A stretch of DNA of 64,000 nt from Daucus carota subsp. sativus. Its lineage: Eukaryota > Streptophyta > Magnoliopsida > Apiales > Apiaceae. Below are positions 45,101 to 61,212 of this stretch, piece after piece (within the stretch, counting starts at the first letter, position 1; each line of letters starts with the position of its first letter). The notes under the pieces were generated by a model. It worked only from the letters and a program-made list of their open reading frames with translations, did no database searches and had not been told where the DNA came from. The position numbers and the translations under genes are program-made. Where the stretch lies: contig NC_030383.2 of assembly GCF_001625215.2 (NCBI RefSeq), forward strand, positions 7,886,779 through 7,950,778. Reading direction: 5' to 3'.

Positions 45101-48100
45101 AAATGCAATTTAATTTTATTTCCAATGGCCGAGACGACAACAATCAATGACATGTATAATTGTGTACAGAGGAGTATTGGCTAATAGTATGTTGTGAACA
45201 AAAACTCTACACCATGTATGTACATATCTGTTAATGATCTAATATATACCCATAATTTGATATTATTACTGGTCCACTGTACTAGCATTAACATCGACCT
45301 AGTAAATGTAGTGCAATTTTTTAATTAGACCATTATGTTCAGAGCAGGTGAAAGTTCTCTCTCTGACGGATCATGATACAATGTCGGGCATCCCTGAAGC
45401 CCTGGAAGCAGCTCATAAATTTGGAATTAAGATAATCCCAGGTGTTGAAATCAGCACAATTTTTTATCCAAGGTAAATAATGTTACATCTTAGTTTATGC
45501 TGCTTTTGTATGGAGATCAATGATTTTACTGTACTTTCTCGCTGACAATATAGTGATGACTATTCACTGTTTTCTGTCAGAAAACCTATTCGCACATCCA
45601 TTTTACACTTTGCGCGAATATAGTAGCAGTTAACACATAAAAATAAAATAATCTTTTCCATTTACGTGATACTTCTGTTTAGTGTTATTAAACACAATAT
45701 GCGCATAGAAGGGCAAGTCCCCCTGGAGCATAAGCGGAATGCTGGGATTCATCGAAGACAAATAAATTTTCATATATAAATGATGGGTCGCGCTCAAGAT
45801 AGAACCCGTCCTTAATATAAAACCATAGAACCACTAAGCATCTGTTGCAGAACCCTAAATTATGAATAGATTTTCAGGATCCAAATCTAAATACATGTTT
45901 TTTGCATCATTGTGTGTGTTCAAAACTAATTTTAAAATATAATATATAAACACGACACTTTTTGCATATGCAGTTCTGCTGCAAAACCCTTATTAATACT
46001 AGAAGGCTCTAAGGGTTCTTAGGCTAATGGTTCTAAGAGGAACATGACCCTATAAATGATATATAATGTAGAATATAGTTAATTTATAGATAAGAAGATA
46101 TTTAATTGATGAAGCAACTAAATTCATTATCATATAGATCCAAAGTAGAACAATTTAAAGTCAAAGTAACGAAGAATTGCAAAGTTACTCCATTCTTCTT
46201 CGTCATCAATATTCACAAAAATCATCATTTTCACTAACATGATTTGGATTTTCAACAAAGTCTTCTTTACAAATCAGTATATACAGATATGTGTAGCTTA
46301 TATATGTCCAGTTTGATTGCTATAAGGTCCATATGGTTTTTCTATGACCAATTTCCTTTAAAAATGACCCATCTTTACAGAAGCGCGCTTAACTTGCGGT
46401 TATAATAACACTGCTTCTGTTTGATACTTTTTTGGGTTAAATGACTATATAGAGGGGAATGTGGAACAGAAGAACCTGTGCACGTTCTTGCGTACTACAG
46501 TAGTTGTGGACCAGCAAGATCTGCGGAGTTGGAGAAATTTTTGGCTAATATCAGAGATGGACGTTACCTACGTGCGAAAAACATGGTCGCAAAGCTTAAC
46601 AAGCTGAAGTTACCTCTTAAGTTGGAGCATGTCGCAAAGATTGCAGGTAGTGGTGTTGCTCCAGGGAGGGTGCATGTTGCTCGGGCTATGGTAGAAGCAG
46701 GTCACGCCGAAAATCTGAAGCAAGCTTTTGCCCGATATCTTTATGATGGAGGACCTGCTTATTCTACGTATGTGAATAAGCTAAGACTATTGTTCACTCT
46801 TATTTAGTGTTACTAGCCTTCTACTTAATAGGTATGTATTTATTATTTAATACAGTATTCATTTTACTTGTTTTTTGTCTAGGGGAAGTGAACCTGATGT
46901 AGAGGAAACAGTACAACTAATACGTGAAACAGGTGGTGTAGCTGTGCTGGCTCATCCATGGGCATTAAAAAATCCAGTTGCTATCATCAGAAGACTGAAA
47001 GAAGCTGGTCTCCACGGGTTAGAGGTTTATAGAAGAGATGGTAAATTGGCAGGTATATACATACTGTCTAATATCAATTTTTTTTTCTCTCCTCTTTGTT
47101 TCTTGGCTAATTCTAACAATTTTTGCTCAACATAAACTAACCTTCCCGTGTCATGATGCCAGCATTCTAGTTTGCATATTATATAATTTGTTGGGGATGA
47201 AGGAGTTCATTAGTCTTTATATGAGTGGAGACAATCCTATTCGAAAGTAGGTCCATAGAATCTTAACACCCCCTCACACTTTCCCAAGTAATGATGCGAG
47301 CATTCTAGTTTGCATGTCCTACAATTTGTTAAGAATAGATGAGTTCATCAGTTAAGTAGACAAAATTCTATATCAAAGTAGGTCATTAGAATAATTTCAA
47401 TTTATTTTTGGATAACTAAATATGTATAGTTTTTATTATTTATTTTTGTGCATATATCTGTATGGGTGGGTTGATAATGACCGTTATTAGTCTTATTACG
47501 GTGTCTACTTGCCTATTCAAGCTAAGCCATTCTATCACTCAGATTATATTAATATTTGAACTTTAAAAGCTAATTGTTGACTCATTCACCTTCACCCTTG
47601 GCTTCTTAAAAGAGTAACTTCTTTTCATATGATAACCTATTTTGCGAAAGTCTTATTGAATTCTGTCAAAAATTATTATAGTAAATAAATTGTGATGATC
47701 TTGTTGATAACCTATTTTGCAAATAGTCTTATTGAATTCTATCAAGAATGATTAGAGTAAATAAATTGTGATGATCTTGTAGAAAGCTAAATAATTGAAT
47801 TTTTTTAGTTTATATTTAGTTCAGTGGATGACTCTTGAATGGAGTATTGGAGTACTATATGTCCTATAATATATTTATGTTTTACAATATTCTGGAAGTG
47901 CATATATAGTACTCTAATTAGGATTCCATCTCAGACTCCTCCGGTGAACTTTTGCCTATATTTATATGTTATTCCTAATAATGAGTGTGCAGTGCTTTCT
48001 TAACTGGTATCAACTTGTTATTGAACAGCATACAGTGATCTGGCTGATGCTTACGATCTTTTGAAAGTTGGAGGATCTGATTTTCATGGAAGAGGTGGAC

Positions 48101-48438
48101 AAAGTGAGTCAAATCTTGGGAGTGTTGGTCTTCCTGTGGTTGCTGTGCACGAATTTCTTAAGGTGGCCCGACCAATATGGTGCAGAGCTATACAGGATAA
48201 TCTGGAAGATTTTGTTAGAGATCCCTCAGGATCCAATTTGGAGGCTTTAACGAGGCTCGGGAAGATTAAGTTCCCTAAGGGGACAAACTGCAGCAAATAT
48301 GAATTGATTCAGCATTGTCTGTCATCATGGTTGACCAACGAAGAAAGGCTGAATGACGAATTTGAGGCATTGAAGTTAAAGGTGACTCAGGTTTTAATTG
48401 AACAAGGCTGGGCTTCAGGCCCTGTAAGAAGTTTGTAG
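42186..48438 (+). CDS. PHP-domain metal-dependent phosphoesterase (TrpH/RNase AM-like)
   Basis: Five exons, 42186-42530, 45348-45472, 46453-46767, 46883-47052 and 48029-48438, give 454 residues. PHP enzymes use a trinuclear metal site to cleave phosphoester bonds; the bacterial TrpH/YciV relatives include a 5'-3' RNA exonuclease. Metal-binding motifs appear in order: DLHSHSICSDG (~89-99), LTDHDT (~120), GVEIS, AHPW and SDFHG. The first ~40 residues are rich in Lys (KKVNAKKKKKRGGSKRK), like a nuclear or nucleolar signal, and precede a Ser-rich linker. The catalytic core is complete, so the gene looks functional. The substrate in plants is not known to me. Intron 1 is 2.8 kb and carries two diverged direct repeats. 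Confidence 0.9.
43128..44313 (+). repeat. Diverged ~340-bp direct repeats in PHP intron 1
   Basis: Two segments, about 43128-43467 and 43969-44313, share ordered blocks such as CCTAGGG(C/A)AAA, AGAGGGAGGAACAATCT, ATATATAGGCACTTC/ATATATAGGTACTTC, CACAGTCATGAAT and CTATGACA. About 500 bp of unique intron separates them. No coding content is evident; this may be an old tandem duplication or two copies of one element. Confidence 0.65.
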
Positions 48439-50685
48439 TGATTTAGAATCAGTTAATTCATCAAAAATTTTGTCAGTGATCATTTTTGTAACAATAGCTA
48501 GCATACCTGGTTAATTGATTATATTTTGATATTATTTATTGATTATTATAAAAGTTGATTGCCCTGTGAATGTTGGTAGGACTAGAAGCAGGTCAGACCC
48601 AAGTTGCATTATACTACTGTTGTAAGACGACATCAAAACGAGGAAGCTGCAAGTTTTGGTAACTTCTGTGGAATTTCATACTAGACTAAGCAGTATGTAT
48701 ATTGATCAATTTGACCACTTTGATTGGTTCATGGTTTTTTTTATTTCTTTCCCTCTTAAGTTTAATTTTTGAACCATTCGTGTTTCTGGTGTTTGTTGGA
48801 TTTTTTGAACTGGGAATGATAAATAACCTTTACCAGTGATACACAAAATGGCCAGTACTGCCGCCCAAGGGTTGGTTCAGCTGGTTCTTGGTCACAGGTT
48901 CGACTCCCGAATATTTGTGATTATGCCTCCTCGACCAGAGCCTGTCGCTTAAGTGTCGTTTACCTTGGTTCACGTGGTTTGCAGGCTATTACGTTAGCTC
49001 TGGTGCGTACCCGAAGAGTAGCGGCTACGGGTTTCTAAGTTAAAAAAAATAAAAATGGCCAGTACAAAAGAACTTGTGGTTTGTTTCCATTTTGTAACTT
49101 TGGCTGATTTAAATTATTTGTTTAGATAATTTTATACTATAGATGACTTGGGAGTTATTAAAAGATTACAATAATAAGTTTGATAGTTTATTTATTTTAG
49201 TGTTGAAATTGTTTTTTATTAAATAAAAATTAAAAATTGATTAAAAAATGTTTATTTTGTCAATTGGTTTCTGGTTTATTTTAACTATTAACTGAATTTC
49301 TAATTTATTATATAATATTATATTTTTCAGTTTAAGATCGAAAATAATTTGAAATCTGGACACTAAACTCCAACCAAAACACGCTCCTAAACTATGCTGA
49401 CGTAAGAAAATATTCAACCGACCAAAAAAACCCACTCTTGTGTTAATTCGAGATTTATGAAAAAATAGGGGAAAGGAGTGAGTCATCAAAGTGTTGAGCT
49501 CGATTGTTGAGAGACAAGTAGAACATTAAAGCTGCAGATAAGCTGTTAATTTACACCTCAATAATAAAACACCTCCAAAGTAGAAACAACCGATGCTACG
49601 GCTCTATAACAACGTAAGCTTATGTGGTCGCCTGTAAGGTCTCTCTCCGCACCTACCTATACAGCTTCAATCCTTGAATTACTTGCACTACTTGTGTTAA
49701 CTAGTTACCTGTTTTGTAGGAAAACGACCACTCCTGTTATTCGGACCATAATGACAGTTTGTTGGGGAAGAAGCATGCATGAATATTGATTGCTTGCTTA
49801 TCGGTGTCCTCGTGAATGGCCATGCCTGCATTACGTGTTATTCTTCAACTTCACCCCCTCCTTTTCTCAATCTATGCTTGCATATCTTTCTACTTTTTGT
49901 TTCTTAGATCGAGTTGCAAACGCAAATGTTTATTACATTGCTGGTATACTTGCAACAACTACAGTCAATCGACAATCCTAATGAATCACTCAATGTAATG
50001 AAAACAGGCTACTACTATGACTATGTACTAAATTAATTTAGGTAGTTTGTTCCTTCAGATGTGTCGACATTCAAACAGTGTCTCTTTATTTTGTCAGGAC
50101 CAGGTTACCTCTGATTTTATTATGATTAATTTTTAGTGAGAAAATAATCTGATACTCAAGGACGATGGCTCATGTTATGTCGACCTATTCCAAATTTCCT
50201 TTCTTGTATAAATAGAGAATTTGAAATTTATGTTTGATGTTGTTCAATATGTACTGCTACAGGGGGCTACTGATAGTAAAGTCTATAACAGAGTTGCTAT
50301 GAGATGTGCTGGCAATGAGTATAATGATGTGTGATATCATATATATATTTAGCAATGGTCATCTCTAGTTCAGCAGGTTACAGTATAAGCTAACCATAAT
50401 TACATAATGACAGTACAGAGTAACATATTAGGACAGTTGCAGAAGGAGTTGTATTAAATGAGTTGATTTCAAGTAATGTGGCATGCATCAGTTCGTTTCT
50501 AAAAGTAATGCTGCCCTACTTGCATAAGGAATGGGAATTTCAGAGGCCTTTAAGAAGCCGAAGATTTAGTTGGCCAACCACTAATTATCTAATTTATTGC
50601 CAGGAACCTCCTCTTCCCAATAAGCTTTGCATGATCAAGTGATTTCGGCTGTGCATTTCCATCTTTCACTCAACTCAAGTTCATT
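48439..50685. other. Intergenic region with one SINE, otherwise no gene seen
   Basis: Spacer between the PHP and ABCB genes. Apart from the SINE at 48859 it shows only AT-rich sequence and short unrelated open frames. Confidence 0.6.
48859..49051 (+). mobile_element. tRNA-derived SINE with 14-bp target duplication
   Basis: A 193-bp element with a box A-like GGTTCAGCTGG, a box B-like GGTTCGACTCC and an A-rich tail. It is flanked by a perfect 14-bp repeat, AAAATGGCCAGTAC, at 48845-48858 and 49052-49065. Its body differs from the SINE at 1005, so it belongs to another family. The intact duplication suggests a recent insertion. Confidence 0.85.
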
Positions 50686-53600
50686 ATGGGAGACTTGGAA
50701 CTCCCCCCTAAGATAGATACTGATGTAAATGCAGTTTCAAAAATAAACCAGCCTGAGTCAATCTCAAGCCAAAAAGAGATTGTTTCGTTGGTTGGACTCT
50801 TTGCTGCAGCTGATACTAAGGACTATATATTGATGTTCTTTGGAAGTGTTGGATCATGTGTTCATGGTGCTGCGCTTCCTGTCTTCTTCATTTTGTTTGG
50901 TCGTATGATTGACTTGCTAGGACATATGTCTTCAGATCCTCATCGATTATCTTTGGAGGTTTCCAAGGTTGGTCTCTTCTCTCTGGACCTGTTGTTTTTC
51001 TTATAGATCAGTTCTGTGCCAAGTCTTGCTATCAGTAATCTGCTAGACCTGGTGCACACTCACAACTATTTTTCTTCTTCTATGCAGCATGCTTTGTACC
51101 TAGTTTATCTTGGACTAGTAGTGCTTGTATCAGCCTGGATTGGTCAGTTTATTTTTTAGTATTCTCTATTGGCTTTTGTCCACTGTTGCCAATACTAGTA
51201 AAGCATCAGCATCCTATTTAATTGTTGTTTCTAGGTGTCGCGTGTTGGACACAAACTGGAGAAAGACAGACAGCTCGTCTGCGGTTCAAGTATCTTCGAT
51301 CAGTCTTGAGGAAGGATATAACATTTTTTGACACTGAAGCAAGAGATAAAAATTTAGTTTTTCGCATATCAAGTGACGCCATACTGGTACAGGATGCTAT
51401 CGGTGACAAGGTTCGTACCCCAACAGCCTTAAAATTTTAAATTTGTGTTCACTCATAAACTGTGGTGTACACAATTGGCTACAGAACTTCCTTTACCTAT
51501 AACTATTTAACCTGGATCATTGCAACAACCGGTCTCAAGTCTATTGTGCACTAATACAGTTTACACTGTTGAAATATAACATAAGATCCATTTGGGGCCT
51601 TACCTTAAGGTTTTAGATGGACTGGTTCTCAACACACTCCTCTTGACTTGGCATGCTTATGGTCACACTGGTTGGCGTTTGCCATGTGATATAAACTTAC
51701 TTGGCACTTCCTCTGTTTTTTAATGCAGATAGGCCACAGCATACGATATCTTTCCCAATTCATGTTAGGATTTATTCTAGGGTTCATATCAGTTTGGAAA
51801 CTCACTCTTGTCACCTTGGCCGTTGTTCCGCTAATAGCTGTTGCTGGAGGAGGCTATACAGTTATAATGTCTACGTTGTCAGAGAAAAGTGAAGCTGCTT
51901 ATGCCGAAGCAGGAAAAATTGCAGAAGAGGTGAGTGCTGTCTCTTAAGAGTAGATAGCAGTTGTTCCAGCTAGTTTCATGAGTCATGAATAAATCTATTT
52001 CACTTCTTGGATCAGTTTATCTCCCAAGTTCGTACCGTATACTCTTTTGTGGGTGAGGATCAAGCAGTTGAAGCATACTCTAGATCACTTAAAAATGCTC
52101 TTAAACTGGGAAAGAAGGGCGGAGTGGCTAAAGGCATTGGTGTGGGTTTTACATATGGCCTTCTGTTTTGTTCTTGGGCATTACTCCTCTGGTACGCCAG
52201 TATACTTGTCAGGCATCGAGAAACAAATGGTGGCAATGCATTTACAACAATTATCAATGTCATCTTCAGTGGATTGTAAGTCCTGTAAGGAAGATAGCAA
52301 ACATGCTTATTTTGAAAAACTTGTCATGAATCTTTCACGCGACAGAAGTAAAATAATTATTTTTGTAGTGCTCTTGGTCAGGCTGCTCCAAATCTTGCCG
52401 CCATTGCTAAAGGTCGAGCCGCTGCCTCAAACATGATAAGCATGATTGAAGAAGACCTTGACCCTTCAAGAAGATCAGAAAAAGGGATGGTGTTGCCAAA
52501 AGTTGATGGACAGATTGAATTTTCTGAGGTCTGTTTCACTTATCCATCTCGGGCTGGAATGGTGTTTGAGAATCTAAGTTTTTCCTTAACTGCTGGGAAA
52601 ACTTTTGCATTTGTTGGTCCTAGTGGTTCAGGCAAAAGTACTATCATTTCGATGATACAACGTTTCTATGATCCTTGTTCAGGTATCCAAATAAGAAAGT
52701 ACAAAATTTTATGTCTTGGTCTATGGTTTTACTTAATAAGGCAATAGCTGAATTTCGATATTTTATTTTACTTTTCTGACTAGGCAAAATACTGCTAGAC
52801 AGACATGATCTGAAGGATATCCAGTTGAAATGGTTGAGAGAACAAATGGGTTTGGTTAGTCAAGAACCAACACTTTTTGCCACCACTATAGCTCTCAATA
52901 TCCTATATGGTAAAGAAGGTGCTGATATGGATAACATAATTGAAGCAGCCAAAGCTGCCAATGCACACTCTTTTATTCAGGGATTGCCTGATGGCTATCA
53001 AACTCAGGCAGGTACCCACCAAACTGAGCAGTTTTATTGACAGTCAATTCCTGTTTTTAAATCTTTGACTGACTAGCATTTTGCAATAGGTAGGAGAAGG
53101 AGGAACTCAGCTGTCTGGTGGGCAAAAACAAAGAATCGCAATTGCAAGAGCAATGCTTAGGAACCCAAAAATATTGCTTCTTGATGAGGCAACAAGTGCA
53201 CTAGATGCAGAATCAGAACTCGTAGTTCAGCAGGCACTATACAAAGTTATGTCCGGACGGACAGCCATTATTGTTGCACATAGATTATCTACTATTCGAA
53301 GTGTTGATCGGATCCTTGTCCTGAAGAATGGCCAAATAATTGAGCAGGGAAATCACTCGGAGCTAGTGTCTAAAGGTGGAGAATATGCAGCTCTCGTGAG
53401 GCTTCAAGTTGCTGACAATCTGAAAGATTCAGTTACAACTGATGAAGTTGAAATATCTGCAGTTTCTGGTTTGAAGGACCTCACTGATAATCATAGCAAC
53501 AAACACGGGACTAGTTTAATGAAATTGAAGGAGATTCAGCCAGCTGAAGACAAGCTAACATCACCGGCCTCTGCTTCAACTTCTTCAGTTTGGGAACTTG

Positions 53601-55524
53601 TTAAACTTAATGCACCAGAGTGGCCTTATGCTGTACTTGGCTCAGTTGGTGCAATTTTAGCCGGTATGTCAGCTCCGCTATTTGCTTTCGGAATCACATA
53701 TATATTGACTGCATTCTACTCCTATGACAGTCACCATATTAAACAAGAAATTGAGTGGGTTTCATTAATATTTGTTGGAGGAGCTATTTTGTGTATTCCC
53801 GTTTATTGGTTGCAACACTATTTTTATACCTTAATGGGGGAGCGGCTTACAATGAGAGTTCGCCTGTTGATGTTTACAGGTTCTTTCCTTTCTTCTTTTT
53901 ACAGCCAATTTCCATATCTTCAGTGGAATTATATATCCAGAACTAATTTCTTACTTTTAAAATCAGCTATCCTTTCCAATGAGGTTGGTTGGTTTGATTC
54001 AGATGAAAATAGTACTGGTTCATTGACATCAAAGTTGGCAGCAAATGCAACATTAGTGCGAACTTCACTGGCTGACCGTCTCTCCACAGTTGTGCAAAAC
54101 GTGGCGCTAATGGCGACTGCATTTGTCATTGCCTTCACCTTGAGTTGGCGCATATCTTCTGTTGTCATTGCTACCTTTCCCCTTCTGGTTGGAGCTTCCA
54201 TTGCTGAGGTATGTAGTAGACGAAAGAACTATGATCCTTATTTTTTTATCCAAAGCTCGTGATTTATTCGTGGAACTACAGAAATAGAAATGAATGCTAA
54301 ATTTGTTATTTATGTATGCAGCAATTATTTCTAAAAGGATTTGGAGGAGATTACAACCGTTCATACTCACGCGCAACTGCTGTGGCATGTGAAGCTATTG
54401 CCAATATCCGTACTGTTGCTGCATTCGGTGCTGAAGATCAAATGGCTCTCCAATATTCATCTGAACTTAAGGAACCAAGCAAACAGGCGCTCTTACGTGG
54501 CCATATATCAGGTTTTGGCTATGGCGTGACACAGCTCTTTGCATTTTGTTCCTATGCGCTTGGTCTCTGGTATGCATCAGTTTTAATGAAGGATAAGAAC
54601 TCAAACTTCGGAGACTTGATCAAGTGTTTCATGATATTGATAATCACTGCATTGTCAGTGGCAGAAACACTTGCTCTGGCCCCTGACATTGTCAAGGGTT
54701 CTCAAGCTTTAGGCTCGGTTTTTGAAATTCTTTACAGGAAATCAGCCATAAACTCCAATTCCCCCGATTCAATGCTATTGACCAGCATAAAAGGAGATAT
54801 AGAATTTAAGAACGTAAGTTTCAAGTACCCTGCTAGACCTGATATCACCATTTTTGATGGCTTGAATTTACAAGTTTATTCAGGAAAGAGTCTTGCTATC
54901 GTGGGCCAAAGCGGATCAGGAAAAAGTACAGTGATTCAACTCTTGATGAGATTTTACGACCCCTCTTCAGGAACAGTTTCCATCGATGGAGTTGATATCA
55001 AGACCTTCAACTTAAAATCACTGAGGCTAAAGATAGGCCTGGTGCAGCAAGAACCAGCCTTGTTCTCTACAACGATATACGACAACATCAAATATGGGAA
55101 CAAAAATGCATCCGAAATTGAGATAATGAAAGCTGCAAAAGCAGCCAATGCCCACGGCTTTATAAGTAGAATGCCAGAAGGATACCAAACTCAAGTTGGT
55201 GAAAAAGGAGTGCAATTATCAGGGGGACAGAAACAGCGAGTGGCAATTGCAAGAGCAATACTAAAAAACCCCACAATACTTCTACTGGATGAAGCTACAA
55301 GTGCTTTGGACACAGCATCTGAAAGCCAAGTGCAAGAAGCTCTTGATAAGCTAATGGTGGGAAGGACTACAGTTCTCGTGGCTCATCGATTGTCAACTAT
55401 TCGAGATGCAGACAGCATTGCAGTGCTGCAAAATGGAAAGGTGGTTGAGACTGGTACACATGAGCAGCTCATTTGTAGTCCTCAGAGTTTCTATACACAG
55501 TTAGTAAATCTGCAGCAAGGATAG
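50686..55524 (+). CDS. ABCB: ABCB-type full-size ABC transporter (ABCB13/ABCB14-like)
   Basis: Ten exons: 50686-50967, 51088-51142, 51235-51410, 51729-51929, 52016-52275, 52369-52682, 52784-53007, 53090-53879, 53967-54208 and 54322-55524; 1248 residues, the family length. ABCB13/14 members move auxin or organic acids across the plasma membrane. The order is TMD1-NBD1-TMD2-NBD2. NBD1 has Walker [10 protein letters not shown] (~408), signature LSGGQKQR (~512) and Walker [16 protein letters not shown]2 has GQSGSGKST (~1043) with the same signature and Walker B. Both sites look competent. The intron after 53007 can be read either as GC-AG (Val product) or as GT-AG shifted by four bases at each end (Ala product). 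The 87-base intron 53880-53966 is in frame and has no stop. Confidence 0.92.
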
Positions 55525-57756
55525 GCATATGGTATACATCATACAAAGTCATTGATCACTCAGTCTGCTGGACCATAACCTCAAAATTGTGTGCAACAGC
55601 CTTGTTATAAAAGCCACAATGTCATGTTTGTGATCAGACACAATGAAACTTGATAAGAATTTATATTTCCAAACATTTATTTATAATTCTTGATCATATA
55701 AATCTTTTAAAAAATTATAATAAATAAAAGTAAGTTAATAAAAATTTAGAATATTCAACTTTTTTATATTTAATTTATAAAATAGAAGTTATTAATAAAA
55801 TAAGCAAACGGGAAGAAAACCTCAATCAAGCGGCCCTGGAGTCAGGACAGAAGCAAACAAAAGCAGAATTAAGTAGAAGCGAAGTAGGTAAATAGTTGGT
55901 GATCTTCCTCAATTGCAATGCACATGCATCGTGGGATCACACTTTGTTTTCCTGTTCCAGTGAGAGACTTTGTCCTTTTGAGTGGTTAATTATTTATTTG
56001 TTATTTTCATATTATAGATTTAGTTTCAAATTTTAGATTTGGATATCATGCTAGTTATAGATGTTAGGTTAAAATTACAGATAACAGATTGTAAAGCTGA
56101 AGTGTGAGTTTTTTGAGAAGTTGACTATAATTTTTGTTTTTGATGATAGTCATATTTTAACCAAGGGTTTTTAATAGTTGGGATATTTTAACAATCTTTT
56201 ATATATTTATATATTAATATTTGATATTATAATATAAAATAGGTTCAATATAAATCTTTTAAATTATTATAAATAGAATATATATGATTTAAATTGATAA
56301 TAAATGATATAAATTTCATGCAGATTTCTTAGTAAAGGTTCCACAAGTACATCCAACATCGAGGTATATATTTATAAAAATAAGAACGTATGGAGTTAAG
56401 TTTTTTTTACCTAATCTCTATATTTTTTTACTTATAATATATATTAATAATTTTTAACTAGGGGCTTTATATGATTTGTGATGCTTTAATAAAATAATTA
56501 CTGTAAATTGGAATGTTACTCTTTGTCATGAGTAATTCTAAACTTTTTCTGTCTCGAGCACCGTGTTTGTCTTCTAGAGGAAAGTTAAATTTTATACATA
56601 TAAGTGATTTAAAATAAACTTTTGAAATACATAATAAATAATATTGTGTAGTAGTACTAGACTTAAAATAAATTTTTAGATCTGCATTTCAAATTTGAAC
56701 TGAGAAGTTAGTGTAAAATATGAATTTGAACTTACAATACAAGTTTAGAAGGAAAACGGGTTAATAATCAAGTGAGTCACCAGAGTGGGCTCGATATATC
56801 AAGTTGGTCACTGAACTAAAAACCGTCTCAAATTGGTCACTTAAGTCGGTTACACGTATCTTTAAATATGAGCTAAAGGATTAAAAATATTATTTACAGA
56901 GGTTTACGCATTATTCTTGAATGTTATCACAACTAAGTACAATGTTATGACTTCTAGTATTTATAATAATATATTTTGACTTTATCAAGTTTATTTATTA
57001 TTTATTTTTAATTAAAATAAAGGAATTAACTATATAATAAAAAATAAATAACAAATAAACTTGATAAAATTTAAATATATTATCATAAATACTAGAAGTC
57101 ATAACCTTGTACTAAGTTGGGGTAACATTCAAGAATAATGTGTAAATCTATGTAAATAATACTTTTACTCCTTGAACTCATATTTAAAGATACATGTAAC
57201 TGACTTAAGTGACCAATTTGAGACGGTTTTGAGTTCAGTGACCAACTTGATATATTAAGTCCACTTTGATGACTCACTTGATTATTAACCCGAAGGAAAA
57301 CAGCTTGGGTTTGTAACATATGCTTTGACTTATAACTGACACGGTCACTAAATGTAAATGTAGACCTGTTTATGAAAATGACAAGATATCATTAGGACCA
57401 AATAGATCAACTACCACTTAAACCACTTGAATATAGGACTATTTTATACTTACATATACACACAGAGTAGCTGGCAAACAGTTGGCTTGTGTTTTTAGCT
57501 TCTTGGGTTAGCGCCTTACAGCATTGTTTTTGTTTCTGGTGATTTTTCTGCTCTCTCTCTATCTTTTTTACAGACAATCTTTGTATCTATCTATTATGTC
57601 ATTTGGGTTTTGATTATTTGCAATTGTAGCTTCACTTGGTGCTTCATTTCTTGAATTTTCTTTATTTTTAGGGTTTAAAGAAAAGGGGTGGTTCAAGTTG
57701 TTTTCTTGATTTCAAGAAGAGCCAAGAAACAAGAAAAATAGGAAAGATCTGGGGAA
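55525..57756. other. Intergenic region between ABCB and ROP genes
   Basis: AT-rich spacer. It contains the second Mutator-like MITE (56758-57291) and, from about 57480, a CT-rich stretch likely to be the ROP 5' untranslated region. No other gene was seen. Confidence 0.6.
56758..57291. mobile_element. Mutator-like long-TIR MITE, copy 2
   Basis: A 534-bp foldback element of the same family as 33483-34035, with arms beginning GGGTTAATAATCAAGTGAGT. The flanking 10-bp target duplication, GAAGGAAAAC, at 56748-56757 and 57292-57301, is perfect. The perfect duplication confirms both the ends and the insertion mechanism. Confidence 0.92.
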
Positions 57757-60100
<2,344 letters not shown>

Positions 60101-61212
60101 TTGAAGAAATACTAGGGTTGTTAAAGTGAAAAAGACATTCCACCTTCCTTTGGTGCATCTAGTCCATTACTTTTTGCAAGTTCTCTTCATTTTACTTGTT
60201 CATCCGTGGCCAGAACACAGACCTCATTTGTAGCCCCGTGACTTGTTAGAGAATGTGTTTAATACATCTAGTAATTTGTTTTGCTCTAACTGGAAATTCA
60301 CCATCATGTAATTGTTTGCTAGTCCTGATAATATGTTTACTGAAGTTATATTCAGATCCTAACAGATATGATGTAATAATAATATTGTGCAAGACAGTTT
60401 ATTTTGGCTCTTACTATTTGTTGCAATTATTTGATAATGTAACTAACCACGGTAATTGCTGTTTTCCTTTCACATTTTTTGTTAATATGAAGGCAAATCA
60501 ACTTGAATTATTGCTTGCTAAATCCTGTAATAAATTATTTTCCTAATCTTTATCAATACTGTTAGTATCAAATTGTCTATTATCATGAGATGAACTAGTT
60601 ACAAAAAAACATTGTCCTTGTGCCAAAGATCTATACAGCGCCCAATATTTACAGCAGCATTGAAAAAAAAAAAGCGTAGTTGATGCCTATGCATAATGAT
60701 ACTTGAAATTTATTATCTTGCAATGAATTTTAGATAGCTGGATAAACTCATGGACGCCAGGTACTACAGAGTCACTTGGCAAATTGATCGGAAAAACAGA
60801 AAAAAGATATAGGTGGTCTAATATGTCTGGACCAACATGAAATTAAAAAGCACTGTAGTATTCTTAGTAATAAAATGGACACTGCACATTTAAAGAAAGA
60901 AAATACAATTCAATTTTACATACACGACCAAATTTACATGAATTGTCAACTATTTCAGGGAAGCCTTGAATTGTCAACTATTTCAGGGAAGCCAGAATTG
61001 TAAAGTATATCTCCGAGGCCAGACTTGGATGCCGGGGTTATTTCAGAAGTCTGTTTACCTCAAAACACAAATATCCGCCTGAAGTCCATATGGGTACTCA
61101 GCTATTTGATTAATATAGAGCTCTCAGCCATTGAACTATGTATGATCCACTTCAGCAAAACTTAATGTAGCCAACACTCCAATTTTCAATTTAACACAGC
61201 AAATTCCCAGTG
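60101..61212. other. Convergent spacer between ROP and VPS35
   Basis: Holds the 3' untranslated regions of two converging genes. A short direct repeat, TTGAATTGTCAACTATTTCAG, is seen in part twice near 60940-60985. No gene was recognised. Confidence 0.6.
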
